From Anaspis maculata (Eukaryota; Arthropoda; Insecta; Coleoptera; Scraptiidae), in contig OX421964.1 in NCBI GenBank assembly GCA_949128115.1, positions 37,998,177 to 38,062,176 of the forward strand: 64,000 nt of DNA, in the 5' to 3' direction. The notes beneath the pieces were generated by a model. It did not search any database. It worked only from the letters and a program-made list of their open reading frames with translations, and was not told where the DNA came from. Below, in pieces: positions 1 through 12,452 of the stretch; the stretch's first letter is position 1, and every line of letters begins with the position of its first letter. The position numbers and the translations under genes are program-made.

Positions 1-610
1 CATTATACACGTCTTTTACAATAACGCATCAAAACTGACTATTGCTTGATTTATGTGGCAAAATATTTCTTATTTTCAGTTTATTCTTTTGAGCTTAATC
101 GTAATCATCAGACTTGAGCAAAATGCCATTAGAAACACGTGAAAATTTATCGCGTATCATATGTACCAAATATCACACTTGTTCACAATGAGACATTCAA
201 TGAGAAACAAGCGTAATTGCACTCGTAATTACACTTTTTTTATCCATAATTAATTACGTGGATATTCCTTGTAGGTATTCTGGACTATTTAGAATTGCCA
301 TGTCTGTAATGGAGCTCTAAACAGACTTATTCTTCTCCGTGTATAATGGCTTATTTCTCTCACTTATAATCTACTGTTTGAGTCTTTCGAACAATTATGG
401 CCAAACTTCGATCACGCAATTTACTAAATTCTCTATTAAGCAGCTTTATCAGGTTTAATCAAGAATACCAATGCAGTGGCGTAGAAATTGGGAATGCCGT
501 CTTTGTCCCCCTTATTTTGTTCGCCACTGGCGCCACTGTGGATTTTTCAAAACTGATCACTTGTTCAATTATTTAGATGAAAAAATATCGAGAAAAATGT
601 TTTAGTGTTT
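1..610. other. AT-rich non-coding stretch, nothing recognised
   Basis: I see no coding region, RNA gene or inverted repeat here. The bases are AT-rich and stop codons are frequent in all frames. It may be flanking single-copy DNA or an old, decayed repeat. Confidence 0.4.
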
Positions 611-1626
611 CATAGTGTGTATATGACGTCAGCATTTAGCGTGCCCCAACTTATATTTCTAAGGTACACGCGAAATTATTGTGATGGCGTTTTGCGGGCG
701 GGCTGTCAAGTCAACAGCGGGTAGTAAATGCGGTAGTCTTAGTCTCGACGATCGTTACCTATGATGATGAAGTGTGGACAAACGTTCACGTCGTTTTCTA
801 AGTTTGAGACAGCTCTTAAAAGCTATGAAACCGAATTATGAATGAATTAGAAATATTTTTGACTATTAACATGTAGTCACCTATTTTGGTTCTTGAGGTA
901 CAGGGTTCAACTTTTTATTTTCTTTTCACCCTGAATATGCCGCCAGAATAGTTGGTATTGATGGCTTCAAATTTCAATCAAGAACGGATCAAACAACACA
1001 TCTACCAAGTGGCATCCCGCCATCATGAAACTCGAGGTCCATACAGTCATGAGCATCAAGCATCTGGACTAATGGACTATTTTACTTTTCTTGTGTTTTG
1101 GCGAAGAAGGAGTGGACTGGCGATGAAATATGCGAGTACCTTTCTTGTAGACAATCAAATTTTAAACAGTTTCTTCCCAGATACTTTTTTCCCAAGTGCC
1201 ATCGTACATGAGATAAACGCAAACAACTGATCCTCAAGTTCTTCTCGAGGTCACACCGGATTCTTGAGGACTTTCAGTATGTTGAACTACATAGTTAACT
1301 GACCTTATATACAAAAATCCGACAGGGTTCCATTTTGTTCGCTATTTGCGATTTTAGCATCTAAAATTCTTGGACTACTTTCGTTTACAACCAACTTTTT
1401 GTTATTTTCGGTTTCATAGCTTCTAAGAGCTGCCGCAAACTTAGAAAATAATGTGAACGTTTGTCCACACTTCATCATCATAAGTACCGGTCTTCCAGAC
1501 TACCGCATTTATTACCCGCTATTAACATGACAGCCCGCCCGAAAAACGCCATCACAATAATTTCGCGTGTACCTTAAAAATGTAAGTTGGTGCACGCTAA
1601 AAGCTGACGTCATAATACACACTATG
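611..1626. repeat. Foldback element, about 220 bp terminal inverted repeats
   Basis: The left arm (611-832) and right arm (1410-1626) are inverted copies. The ends read catagtgtgtatatgacgtc on the left and, in inverted form, cacactatg at the right edge. Shared internal landmarks include the cccgc-rich block near 705 and 1530 and the tttgtccacacttcatcatc block near 775 and 1460. About 580 bp between the arms is not clearly repeated and holds a 92-codon frame at 952-1230 that I do not recognise and would not call a gene. The structure fits a non-autonomous foldback or MITE-type DNA transposon. No transposase is visible. Confidence 0.75.
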
Positions 1627-1689
1627 ACGTTTCGCGTGCACCTAATTTTTAAATTTGCGTACACGTTAGCGTGTACCTAGACACAGCGT

Positions 1690-2160
1690 ATTTTTTTTAA
1701 AAAAGCTCGGACAGGTCGATTTTTATACCAAGGGGGACATCTGAAACATACATTGGCGAATTTCTATCTTAAGCCTCCTCACCCCCACCAACCCCAACTT
1801 TGAAGTTTCAAATGACACCACCCACCTTGCGATACATCAAATTAAAGAGAATTAAATTATATCAATTATATTATTATAGGACTGGTGAGTTTCGTTCCAA
1901 AGAGTTCTTGACGCAGAGGGTCAGTTTGGAGATTCAGAGAGGCAACGCTATTGCCATACTGTCCACTCTTCCTGTTCAAAGATCTTTTGACGAAATTCAC
2001 TACATCCTTCGCTAAATTCTTGTTTATAGGATTGTTCATACTTACTCTTTAAATGTTATATCGTAAGTAAATAAAACTTTTACACATGAAAAAATATTTC
2101 TATAACTTCCAGCCCCACCCCCCTTCTTCCTAAAATTGTCTGAGTTTCCAATGTAATATT
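1690..2160. repeat. Family A repeat fragment
   Basis: This block carries a characteristic succession: a gacaggtcgatttttat motif, then ggggacatctgaaac, then gaatttctatctt, then a C-rich ccccaccaacccc tract and gatacatcaaattaaag. The same order, reversed, is seen at 7735-7930, 15600-15841 and 40730-40900. Family A copies repeatedly end in CACCCTGTA (7920 and 15833). It is a dispersed repeat of unknown class. Confidence 0.55.
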
Positions 2161-2640
2161 CTTGACCTCTTGATTCTCTTCAGTACAGTCAACGTCATCC
2201 TGCACAGCATCGAGGGAGAAAATTTTCTGTGTAAAAAGTGCCACACAAATTCACCCCTTCACTCCCCCACCCCAACTTCAAAATCTTAAATGACACTTCC
2301 CACTTTGTGATACATCAAATTGGAAGGAATGGAATTCTCTTCCTGAAAAAAATATTTTCAGATTTTTCAAAAAGCCATTTTCTCCCTAAAATACTCAGAA
2401 TGTTCAATTTATTAGGAGAGGGGTTAAAAATTTGAGAAAAATTGTCTTCAGAAAGGGAAATCAATTCCCTTTAATTTGATGTATCACAAAGTAGGTGGTG
2501 TCTGTTAAGTTTTGAAGTTGGGTAGGGGGAGGGGAAAGGGGTAGGGGATTTGGGTAGCACTTTTCTCCACCGAAAATTTTCTTCTTAGATGCTATTTAGG
2601 ATGACGCTGATTAAACTGAAGAGAATTGAAGGATCGAGAA
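2160..2640. repeat. Short foldback of family A type
   Basis: The left end (gattctcttcag at 2172) and right end (ctgaagagaatt at 2616) are inverted copies. The arms continue inward through the accccaacttcaaaa / ttttgaagttgggt blocks near 2275 and 2510 and the gtgatacatcaaatt / aatttgatgtatcac blocks near 2310 and 2475. The loop is near 2400. It is a non-coding hairpin-forming element next to the larger foldback at 2644. Confidence 0.65.
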
Positions 2641-2643
2641 TTA

Positions 2644-4232
2644 GCCCAGGCGCCAGGGAAAACAATAAGGAAATAATTGTTTCCTGGCTGGAAACTAGCT
2701 TAAAACGATCTGTGTAGCTTAGGTTTTGACATACTAGTTTCCCCCCTTTCGGAAATGTCGGCGTCATGTCGCCATCATCAACAAGAAGTGCACCAGCGTG
2801 TTTTTTGCCGAATATCTTAATTTTGGGTCATCTGACAGCAAAAGATGTGGGGAGTCATTTTGAAGCCTATGAAATTCCCTACAGTTTGGTTTTTCAATCA
2901 ATTTTCTGCGACCTATGGTCTTTGAGATAGAGCTTCTGGAAGCGAGTCATTGTCGTGAAAGTTTCATGGCCACTTGACTCAAAAAACTAAAATGTCGATG
3001 TGACAAAAAAAAATTCAAAATGAGATTACACGAGAATTCTTCATGCTATAGTTGCGCTGATGGTCTTAAACTCTCCCTCTTGAACCGTAGATTACGAATA
3101 CTGAAATGTCAAAAACGTCACATTGTACATATACAGGGTGTACTACGGGAATCAAATCAGAACAGAAAAATTTGACATATTTCTTCGATTTAGCCTATGC
3201 GAAACTCCTAAGCACTTATCAGGAGTCCAATATCAATATGCATTGCTCTGTAAGCTTCACTTTATACACTTAAGAAGTGTTCAGCTCAGAGCCTTCCTTC
3301 AAAATGTTTTGAAGGCCCTCTGAAATCATCAAAATGTACAGTAGCAAGAAATGTATGTAACATTATATTATACACCAAGGAACCAAAGTGAATTTTTGTT
3401 CCCTTGGGTGAAGTTTGTTGCTCGATGGCTCTTTGGGTGCAAGTCCCCAAATTGAAAATTCAGTTTGGTCCCTTGGTATATAATATACTGTTATATACAT
3501 TCCTTGGTACTGTTAATTTTTTAATATTTTGATGATTTCAGAGGGCCTTTAAAACATTTTACAGTAAAGCTGTGAGCTGACCACTTCTTTAGTGTATTAA
3601 GTGAAGCTTATAGAGCAAATTCATATTAATATTGAACTCGTGTAAGGTGCTTAGAGCGTCGCATATAGGCTAAATCGAAGAAATATGTAAAATTTCTCTG
3701 ATCTGATTTGATTCCCTCAGTACACCCTGTATATGTACAATGTGACGTTTATGACTTTTCTATATTCGTAATCAACGGTTCAAGAGAAAGAGTTTTAGAC
3801 TATCATCGCAACTATAGCATGAAGGATTCTCTCGAGAAATCTCATTTTTAGATTTTTTTGTCACATCGACATTTTAGTTTTTCGAGTCAAGTGGCCATGG
3901 AGCTTTTACGACAATGCCGCTTGCTTCCAAAAGCTTTATCTCAAAAACCATAGGTCGCAGAAAGGTCATTTAAAAACTATTCTGTAGGAAATTTGATTGG
4001 TTTCAAAATGACTTCTCACATCTTTTGCTGTCAGGTGGCCCAAAATCAAGATATTCGGCAAAAACCACGCTGGTGCACTTCTTGTTGATGATGGCGACAT
4101 GACGCCGACATTTCCGAAAGGGGGGAAATCAGTATGTCAAAACCTAAGCCACACAGATCGTTTTAAGCTAGTTTCCAGCCAGGAAACAATTATTTCCTTA
4201 CTGAGCTGATTTTTGCTCCCTGGCGCCTGGGC
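2644..4232. repeat. 1.6 kb palindromic foldback with long arms
   Basis: The ends are gcccaggcgccaggg (2644) and its reverse complement (4218). The arms run about 750 bp each towards a loop of roughly 60 bp near 3438, with an accaaggaacca / tggtcccttggt pair on either side of the loop. A second, internal pair of ends, TACAGGGTGTACT near 3131 and AGTACACCCTGTA near 3721, suggests one TA-CAGGGTG element inside another. The frames at 2585-2767 and 3123-3323 lie in the arms and are not genes. Confidence 0.8.
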
Positions 4233-4353
4233 TAAATAGAAAATGGGACAATCAGAGAAATTTAGGAGGATGGGGGGTGGGGTTGAAAATTGTGAAAATA
4301 TTTTTTTCAGAAAGGTAATTTGATTTTGTTTGATTTGATGTATCGCAAAGTTA

Positions 4354-7300
4354 AGTGGTCAACAAAATAAGTGTCAGTCGATATTTTCATCGGTTTTCAA
4401 AACCAGACAGCTTTGGATTCCTTTGATCGATTTTGGATCTGTTTGAACTGATTAATAGCACCATTCTTTAGCTATCGGATACAAGTACTGTAGAATGGAA
4501 GAAAAGTCAAAAAAAGTTTATACAGGGTGTCAAGTAAAACCATGCAAAACTATTGAAGATTTGTTTATGCCCCATTTTGACAGAAAAAATTTTTGGTCGA
4601 TACCAGCACCTAGAATATGAACATTGATGTCTTCCCTCGAAACGGTTTTTGATTTGCACCCTAATGATGATTTTGGACAAAGTTGTGCCATTTTTTCTTC
4701 AATGTACACTTATTGCAAAACTGCTATCAAATTTGCAGTTGAAATTGGAACTTTCCCTTTTCAACATTCTCCTCACTCACCCCTAAAAAAGCTACCTCGG
4801 CGGTCAATGCCTAACCATTGTGGGCCGCAATGTTGGGGCTGGTACAGAATCGGTACCTACGATACTGGAATAGCGTAATGTCATGAAAGAGATACTCTTG
4901 TTTGTTTCAAGGTCAAGGGATTGTTTTTAAGGGTTGTTTCCATAAATTGGAGAATTGATATCTCCAAAAGCAAAAAAGATTCCAAGAAATTACCGGAAAT
5001 ATGCATTTTGAGATTACCGAAACGATCCAGACCATTTCGAGAGTTTTCTGTTAGTAATATCTATCAAATAAGTATTTTGAGAAACAGGTTTCTCACCATT
5101 TCAAATAGGTTTGAAATTGTGAAACTTATTTCCGTTAAAATTAGAAGAGTCGCCAAAGAGCTTGTTTCTTTCTTTCCAGAGTGAAGATAAATTCTCTTTT
5201 AGCTAAATTTCATCACTGAAATCACATTCAGGAGAACAAAATCTTGAGAAATGATACCAACACTTCTACAAAAGCACTTCCATTCCTTGCTAAAGGGTTG
5301 CTGTGAAGCACATCCCCGACCTATGTTAGGTATCAGCCTGTATGTTCTTGAAAAATATGCGTCAGTGTAGGTATGCAATGGAACATGAAGAAAGAATTTC
5401 TTCGAAGATTCTTTTTGTTCTCGAGATATCGATACATCAGTTTATGTAAACAACCCTTAAAAACAATCCTTTGACCTTGAAACAAAAATTATCTCTCACA
5501 TGACACGGTATCATACTGGTTTATTGTGATACTAGCCCCAATATTCCGGCTCACATGGGTTAGACACTGCCCGCGGGGGTAATCTTTTTCAGGGCTGGGT
5601 GAGAAAAACATCCACAGGGGATGGTTTTTCAAGTGAAACTATCGATTATTCAAAATTTGCTTCGATAATTAGACCAGTTTGAGAGGATATTAGCAATAAG
5701 GTGGACATTGAAGAAAAAATTGCACAACTTTGTTCAAAATCATAATACGGGCGCTAATCAAAAACCGTTTCGAGGGAAGACGTTGTGACGGGTTAATATT
5801 TTGTTCCTGATATGAGCGTTAGGTATCAACAAAAACTCGGCGATAAAACGCTAAACTCTTCTTTTAAAATTATCAATACTTTTTATTGACCTTACTTCAC
5901 TATTGAACGAAAATTCCAACTGGTCGTCTGGTTGCAATTTACTGAAGCGTACCACCGGAAGATTGTCGAATTTCCTTCCTACTCGAGTTTGTGCGAGGAT
6001 TTAAGGTCGCCAGTAAAATAAGTGGCAAGAAGTATTTGCGGACACTTATTTCCTCAAGGGATTAAAAACCAGAATATCAAGCGTCGGACCCTTTCTTCTG
6101 AAAGGTACGTTTGGGTTTAAGTCTTGTTGTGAGATATCTTCCTGCGCTCATTTTCTTATGTAATTTCTTTATTTTAGGGTTTCAGTTTTCGTTTTCCGTT
6201 CCTGTTTTCATTGTCGTTACTATTTCGTTGTCGTCTTGCTACGTTTGTTGTAACCACTTCACGTACACGTCTAAAGTACTGTTGATGTCAAATCTCCAAG
6301 TTCCTGCCTACGTTCTGCTGCGCTGAACTCAGGAATCGTCAGCTTGTTGTTCCAAGGACCACCGTTTTCCACCAAAAGGTCTCGACGATTTTCGTGGAGG
6401 AGCAGCTTCTATCTTCCACCATTTTGTGACGCTGAATTCTTTTCGTACTTGCGTCAGCTTGCGTGGATTTTAAGCCTGCGGTCCCAGCATCCGAAATCAA
6501 CAGGAAATCAGTTGAAGTGTTCCGTGTTGCAATATCGAGCTTCAGGCTGTCCATAAAGAAGCGGCAAAACCACCTTTTGGAATTCTACATCATCGTTATT
6601 TCCACCTAGACTCGGACGTCGTGTTTCGTGGAGTACCTAGACAGGTTAACCTTTCATTTTTACGTTCTTCACTGTTGTCACTTGTATAACCTAATTAGTG
6701 TGTTCCGTGTACCCTTTGCGTAATATTTCCACTAGCGTTGCCAAAGCCAACAACGCTGCACCTAGGCATAAACAAAGATCTTTGTCCACCCCTAGCGTTT
6801 AGTTCACGACAAAAATACGGGTGCACTGATGGGCTAAAATCGGTTTGTGGGTGCGGTTAGTGTCGAATTAATTCGATCACTCCTGTCTCCACTGGACACG
6901 CAGTACCGGAGTCGTGACGTCATATTTTAGTGCTGATTGTACGATATTATTGTTTCTGTCTGCACTATAATTATTTATTCACTATTTAATAATATTTATC
7001 TAACGTTCTTATAAACCTTTTTTTTTCATTTTCAAAATTACTACATCAACCATTCATTAAAATCTGCACTTCAAGTGTAAATATTGTTCTTAAAAATCAT
7101 TCATTAAATGTCAATGTGTTTGTGAATTTTGTTTTCTTTGCGCATCATTTTTATTAACCCTTTTCGTCAATTTAAAACTAAAGTACCTAACCTAAATTCT
7201 TATAAATTCTGTGCACTTCAATCTCAATTCTTTCAAGATTTTCACCTTCGTCTGGTGAGTGTTAATTCTAAAATCTTGTGGCGCCCCTAAATTAATTTTC

Positions 7301-7738
7301 CTTTTAATACTTACCTCGAACCCTCCCCAACGCACCTTCTGATTAGCCGGGAGGATTAACATTCACAGAGATTGCCAGAATTTGTCAAGTTTTGTTGTTT
7401 ATTTATTGCGAAGCCACAAGTAACTTCTTAGCGACCCTTTTGGGGCGTTACAACGTTAATGTTCATATTCTAGGTGCTGGTATCGACCAAAAATTTTTTT
7501 TGCCAAAATGGGGCATAAACAAATCTTCAATAGTTTTGCACGGTTTCACTTGACACCCTGTATAAACTTTATTTGACTTTTCTTCCATTCTACAGTACTT
7601 GTATCCGATAGCTAAAGAATGGTGCTATTGATCAGATTGAACAAATCCAAAATCGATCAAAGAAATCCAAAGCTGTCTGGTTTTGAAAACCGATGAATGA
7701 TGAAAATATCGACTATGACACTTATTTTGTTGACCACT
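4354..7738. repeat. Foldback interrupted by an LTR-like insertion
   Basis: The outer arms 4354-4628 and about 7460-7738 are inverted copies (agtggtcaacaaaataagtg against its reverse complement at 7719). They include TACAGGGTGT at 4521 and ACACCCTGTA at 7553. A second arm pair lies inside: 4628-4710 against 5690-5780, sharing the ccctcgaaacggtttttgat block. Without the insertion at 5784-7452 the palindrome would be about 1.7 kb. Short frames at 4624-5184 fall in the arms and are not credible genes. Confidence 0.75.
5784..7452. mobile_element. LTR-like insertion (probable solo LTR), 1.67 kb
   Basis: The insert starts TGTGACGGG and ends GGCGTTACA, giving a 7 bp imperfect inverted repeat with TG...CA ends. 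It is flanked by ACGT on both sides (5780-5783 and 7453-7456). The opposite palindrome arm near 4628-4640 has the same surrounding sequence without the insert, so it serves as an empty-site reference. No protease, reverse transcriptase or integrase frame is present, which fits a solo LTR. The strand is unresolved: read on the minus strand it would begin TGTAACGCC. A DNA transposon with short ends is the alternative. Frames at 6111-6556 are unrecognised. Confidence 0.6.
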
Positions 7739-7930
7739 ATAGATAGTGTCATTCGAAATTCTGAAGTAGAGGTTGGTAGGGGTGAGGGGACTGAAGATAG
7801 AAATTTGCCAATATATGTTTCAGATTTCCCCCTCGATATAAAAATCGACCTGTCTCAGCTTTTTTCAAAAAAATGAGGTGAAATCTCCGAAAACCCCTCT
7901 GTTCAGTTTTCGTTGGGCCACCCTGTATGG
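7735..7930 (-). repeat. Family A repeat end with CACCCTGTA terminus
   Basis: This is the reverse of the block at 1690-1830, with the same order of ggttggtaggggtgagg, gatagaaatttgcc, atgtttcagatttcccc and aaaatcgacctgtc. It ends in CACCCTGTA at about 7920. Confidence 0.6.
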
Positions 7931-7979
7931 ATTATTAGAGGCTTCGTTTCCGAGATACCTACTCTATAAGTTCTCATCC

Positions 7980-8232
7980 GGAAGAGCTTGTTGTGTGGCG
8001 GTCAGCGCGTTCGACTGCCATGCCAGAGGTCGCGGGTTCGATCTCCGCCTGGATTTTTGCCTCGAAAACAAGCTTCTCGATTTAGCTGGAATACTTGCTG
8101 AATGCAAGAGGCGCTGTATGTCGTATAGCATGTAAAATACGAACGGGGTTCGGCAAAGTTTCCAATATAGTGGAGGAAAGCATTCACCGGCGCCGGTGTC
8201 AGGCCTTGTTGCGGAAATAGAAAACGAAAAAA
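7980..8232 (+). mobile_element. tRNA-derived SINE with 12 bp target site duplication
   Basis: The head carries RNA polymerase III promoter boxes. There is an A-box-like tggcggtcagcg near 7995 and a B box ggttcgatctcc at about 8035. A roughly 170 bp unrelated body follows, then an A-rich tail (gaaaacgaaaaaaaa). The 12-mer aagttctcatcc flanks it exactly at 7968-7979 and 8233-8244, as expected for LINE-mediated retroposition. Removing one copy and the insert gives a continuous flanking sequence. The long frames on both strands here (7878-8242) are by-products of the SINE, not genes. Confidence 0.85.
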
Positions 8233-8482
8233 AAGTTCTCATCCTTCAAAAGTTACTCCCACCTTGTCTCAAGATTTCAAGCTAAAACTTTAGCCTGAAG
8301 CACCTTGTAAAAAGTAGCTGAAGCAGAAAACAGTGAAGTCAGAGTGAAGTGGAGTTGTACTTAATGTATCAAAAAAATATCTTTAGTGAGTGACGTGGGT
8401 GTAAGTTTTGAAGTGGTGCTGAGTTAAAATGTTGATTATGATTTCAAGTTTTCTTTTTTTTTAACTTAGTCATTTCCTATCC

Positions 8483-8900
8483 AGGATTCTGACTGCCCTG
8501 GTTTTACTAGTGGAACAATACTGCCGATCGGCAGCGAACGTTCAAAAGCCGATAAGCAGATATGGATTCCGGGATATGGCGGACATACGGAAGCATCGAA
8601 GCTCATCGAAACTAACGCAGAATTTAAATATTCGGAGAAAGAGGGACACGACGTCAAGGAATGTAGCGTAACAATCTCCATCAGCCCAACATTCCTCCAC
8701 GGATTTACATGCGAAAAAATTAAGTGTAATAAACATTCTCGTTTTATTCTTGTTGCTTGTATTCCTCGATGGCTTTATCCATATACCTGCTTTATCCTTC
8801 CTCGCTACTCTTTCTATATTTATCTTGGAAACATAATGTTTCATGTCTTTTTCTTTTCTTTTTAGAAAAAGCACCACCGACAAAACGTGCAGCACAAGCA
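8483..8900 (+). CDS. Possible internal/terminal exon(s) of an unrecognised gene
   Basis: After a plausible 3' splice site (tttcctatccag ending at 8482) one frame stays open for about 125 codons without needing a start. It begins with residues like DSDCPGFTSGTILPIG and contains KQIWIPGYGGHTEASKLIE. The base use is GC-richer and more codon-like than the surroundings, and it does not belong to a foldback. A second acceptor (ttctttttag ending at 8866) could lead into a short terminal exon. I do not recognise the protein. The frame reported on the opposite strand at 8542-8991 would be its shadow, though either could be chance. It could also be an old retrotransposon piece. Confidence 0.3.
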
Positions 8901-9390
8901 GCATCGAAAATGGACAGAAGCGTTTTGGTTGCAAAATTGCTTTTTGATCAAAGAAATTGAGCAGTGCGTCCTCGAAATGGAGAGTGCACAAATCTTATTG
9001 TGTCCGGTGTTTGCAATGACTAATAACCTTTGACAAAGGTTAAGTGTTTTAGGTGAGTAAATATGTAGGTAATGATTGTCTATACGAAAGTACTAAAAGA
9101 CTCTGCTCCACCGTTTGAGTCCGGTACCTCAACCGATCGACTTGACAGGGAGTTTTTTCTGCAGTTTTTCTTGGAAAGCAAGATAAAAACTAAAGTCGAC
9201 CTGGTAGATATTTTAGTTCTTCAACTTCCATAGGTATTCTTGCATCACTTGTGTGAGATTTTATGCATTTATTTTCGCATGAAACTTCAACTAAAGACAG
9301 ACCGTTATTTTTGAGGCATTTTCGAAAAGTCGGCCACAGTTTATTTGGACGTATTTTTACAAGAGATTGATTGCACCAATATGTTCTATA

Positions 9391-10553
9391 TACAGGGTGA
9401 TTCATGAGTGACCTTACATAGGCTAATGGGAGATAGAGGACTTCGAGGCGAGTCAGGATCCACTGAAGAAAATTTGTTTTCTCCATTGGTTACAAAGATA
9501 CAGGGTGTTTTGTGTGTTTCCTATGAAACTTTGATAAGCGATATTTCTGAAACGGCTAGAGCCTAGGCTAGAGATATTTTCTTGAAATTCACCTATAATA
9601 TTTCTCTATTACCCTGGAGCCATACTGGGTAAGTCAAAGTCCAGGGCCGGGATGGGAAAAATGTGCCCCTTTTTTATTTGATCAAAAAGTATATTTTCTG
9701 ACCGCTTTTCTAAAAAACTGCTATCGGATCCAAAAAGATGAGGAAAAATGCTTCAAGAATCACTCTTCAATTTAGATGGCACACCTAAACCGTTTAGACA
9801 TAAAAATTGAAAGTGAAATTTATCGGTAAGTTTCCATTTTTGTCCGGACATAATCGAGTCATTGTTTGATTGAATTCATTCAAATTCATTTTTTAACTTG
9901 TCTCTGTGGAATAGAAGGGCTTGGTAGGAAGAAAAATTCCATAGCCGAAGATTTTTTTGACGACCAAATCGAGTCTAATATTTATTGGTTTCACTCTCGA
10001 TTTTGTCATTAAAAAAAATGATCGGCTCTGGAATCTTCCTTTCAACCAAGCTCTTCTATTCAACAGAGACAAGCCAAAAAATGAATTTTGATGAATTCAA
10101 TCAAACAATGAGTCGATTATGTCCGGTCAAAAATGGGAACTCACCCACAAATTTTACTTTATTGTCGAAACGGTTTAGGTGTGCCATCTAAGTTGAAGAG
10201 TGATTCTTTAAGCATTTTTCCTCCGAAGCTTTTCGAATCCGATAGCAGTTTTTCAGAAAAGCGGTCAGAAAATGTACTTTAGAAAGGGGCACCTTTTTTC
10301 TAGCCCGGCCCTGGATTTTGACTTACCCGGTATGGCTTCGAAATGAGTTCCAACAGAGAAATATTACTGGTGAATTTCAACAAAATACCTCTGACCGTTT
10401 CAGAAATATCGCTTATCAAAGTTTCATACGAAACACAAAACACCCTGTATCTTCCTAACCATCGGAGAAAATAAAATTTCTTCAATGGATCCTGACTCGC
10501 CTTGAAGTCCTATATCTCCCATTAGCCTATGTAAGGTCACTCATCCCCCTGTA
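9391..10553. repeat. 1.16 kb foldback, two nested CAGGGTG-type ends
   Basis: The outer ends are TACAGGGTGATTCATGAG at 9391 and an inverted, one-base-decayed copy ending CCCCCTGTA at 10553. An inner pair, ACAGGGTGTTTTGTG at about 9502 and CACAAAACACCCTGT near 10436, marks a second pair of ends. The arms are alike over most of their length and meet at an AT-rich loop near 9970. Frames at 9190-9486, 9985-10191 and 10300-10485 lie in the arms. Confidence 0.8.
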
Positions 10554-10815
10554 TGTATATACTAAAATATGGAAAACTCTAAATATGGATAATATCTGGC
10601 TGGAAGATGTCAGAAATATTAAATTTGTATCTTGCTTCCCAAAAAAAGAACTGTGACTAATTGGGGAGTTGGTAAAACAGATTTCTCATTTAATGGTGAG
10701 AGATTTTCACTATTAGCAAAATAAACTTCGGTATTTGTCTACAGATGGCGACGGACAAATTTTCAGTTTTGTACGAAGGCGCAGAGCGGACATGGAAGAT
10801 ATTTATTTGTGATTG

Positions 10816-11102
10816 CGACTTTTTTCTGTCATTTGCCACTTTATTCTGGAAATTGCGACTTTTTTTCTGTCAATTGCCACTTTATTCTGGCAATTGCGAC
10901 TTTTTTCTGTCAATTGACACTTTAGTCTGGCAATTGCGACTTTTTTCAGTCAATTGCCACTTTATTCTGGCAATTGCGACTTCTTTCTGTCAATTGGCAC
11001 TTTATTCTGGCAATTGCGACTTTTTTCTGTCAATTGCCACTTTATTCTGGCAATTGCGACTTTTTTCTGTCAATTGACACTTTTTTCTGGCAATTGCGAC
11101 TT
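10816..11102 (+). repeat. 40 bp tandem repeat array, left arm
   Basis: About seven units, separated by small substitutions (gacac against gccac). Each unit contains two CAATTG palindromes. The frame at 10745-11077 is a read-through of this array, with a peptide period of 40 residues spelled from three frames. Confidence 0.9.
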
Positions 11103-12000
11103 TTTAGCACATTTCGATAGAAAATGATGTTTATATGGCCGGTTTGTCCGTCTGTCTGTCCGTCCGTTATTTGTCTGTTCCACCGTCTGTCTGTCTGTCC
11201 GTGTAAAAGTTGAGAAGTTGTACTCCTTCTCGGGAAACGAAGCTAGAGCCTTAGAACTTTTTCCGATTAATAGCTTAGGCCCTTAAGGGTGGCCTATGGG
11301 CAGACTGTATTTCATGGTGGCGCTGCCATCTTGGTAGCCATATTGAAATTTCTCATCAGTGGAACGGAACCTCAAACGGAACTTACTCTGAACTCGTATG
11401 AACATTCTTACTTTCATGCTCAGTTTCATGATTACGCCGCCATCTTGGCCGCCACATCGAAATTTCTTATTATTGGAACGATCGTCATGAAACGTGAAAC
11501 GTAGGTACTCTTGTCTCGTATGAATTAGCTTCAGATTCATTCGCTCTGAATCTGCTCTAGCGGATCATGAAACTCAGCTTGAAAATAAGAGTGATCATAC
11601 GAAGCAAGGATAAGTTCCAAGTTTTAGGAAAATCGTTCCACTAATAAGAAATTTGAATATGGTTACCAAGATGGCGGCGTAATCATAAAGCTGAGCTTGA
11701 AAGTAGGAATATTCATACGAACATTCATTCAGAATGTTCATAAGAGATCAGAGTAAGTTTTGTTCCACTGATGAGAAATTTCAATATGGCTACCAAGATG
11801 GCAGCGTCACTATGAAATACAGTCTGCCCATAGGTCACCCTTGAGGGCCTAAGCTATTAATCGGAAAAAGTTCTAAGGCTCTAGCTTCATTTCCCGAGAA
11901 GAAGTACAACTTCTCAACTTTTACACGGACAGACAGACGGACGGACAGACAGACGGACAAACCGGCCATATAAACATCATTTTTTATCGAAACGTGCTGA

Positions 12001-12452
12001 AAAGTCGCAATTGACAGAAAAAAGTCGCAATTGCCAGAATAAAGCGTCAATTGACAGAAAAAAGTGGCAATTGCCAGAATAAAGTGTCAATTGACAGAAT
12101 AAAGTGGCAATTGACAGAAAAAAGTGGCAATTGCCAGAATAAAGTGGCAATTGACAGAAAAATGTCGCAATTGCCAGAATAAAGTGGCAATTGACAGAAA
12201 AAAGTGTCAATTGACAGAAAAAAGTCGCAATTGCCAGAATAAAGTGGAAATTGACAGAAAAATGTCACAATTGCCAGAAAAATGTCGCAATTGCCAGAAT
12301 AAAGTGGAAATTAACAGAAAAAAGTCGCAATTGCCAGAATAAAGTGTCAATTGACAGAAAAAAGTCGCAATTGCCAAAATAAAGTGTCAATTGACAGAAA
12401 AAAGTCGCAATTTCCAGAATAAAGTGGCAATTGACAGAAAAAAGTCGCAATT
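12001..12452 (-). repeat. 40 bp tandem repeat array, right arm
   Basis: This is the inverted counterpart of the array at 10816, with about eleven units. The copy number differs between arms, so the arrays have expanded or contracted independently since the palindrome formed. Confidence 0.9.

Noticed and set aside
6339..6556. Opposed 70-71 codon frames as a gene in the LTR-like insertion
   Set aside because: Both strands are open over the same bases and neither shows a retroviral or other motif.
7964..8242. Overlapping 85-92 codon frames on both strands
   Set aside because: They fall exactly on the tRNA-derived SINE and its flanking duplication. The long frames follow from its GC-rich head, not from coding.
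11835..12450. Repeated-peptide frames such as FFCQLPLYSGNCDFFLS
   Set aside because: They are read-throughs of a 40 bp tandem array that is open in all frames. No start, domain or codon bias supports a protein.
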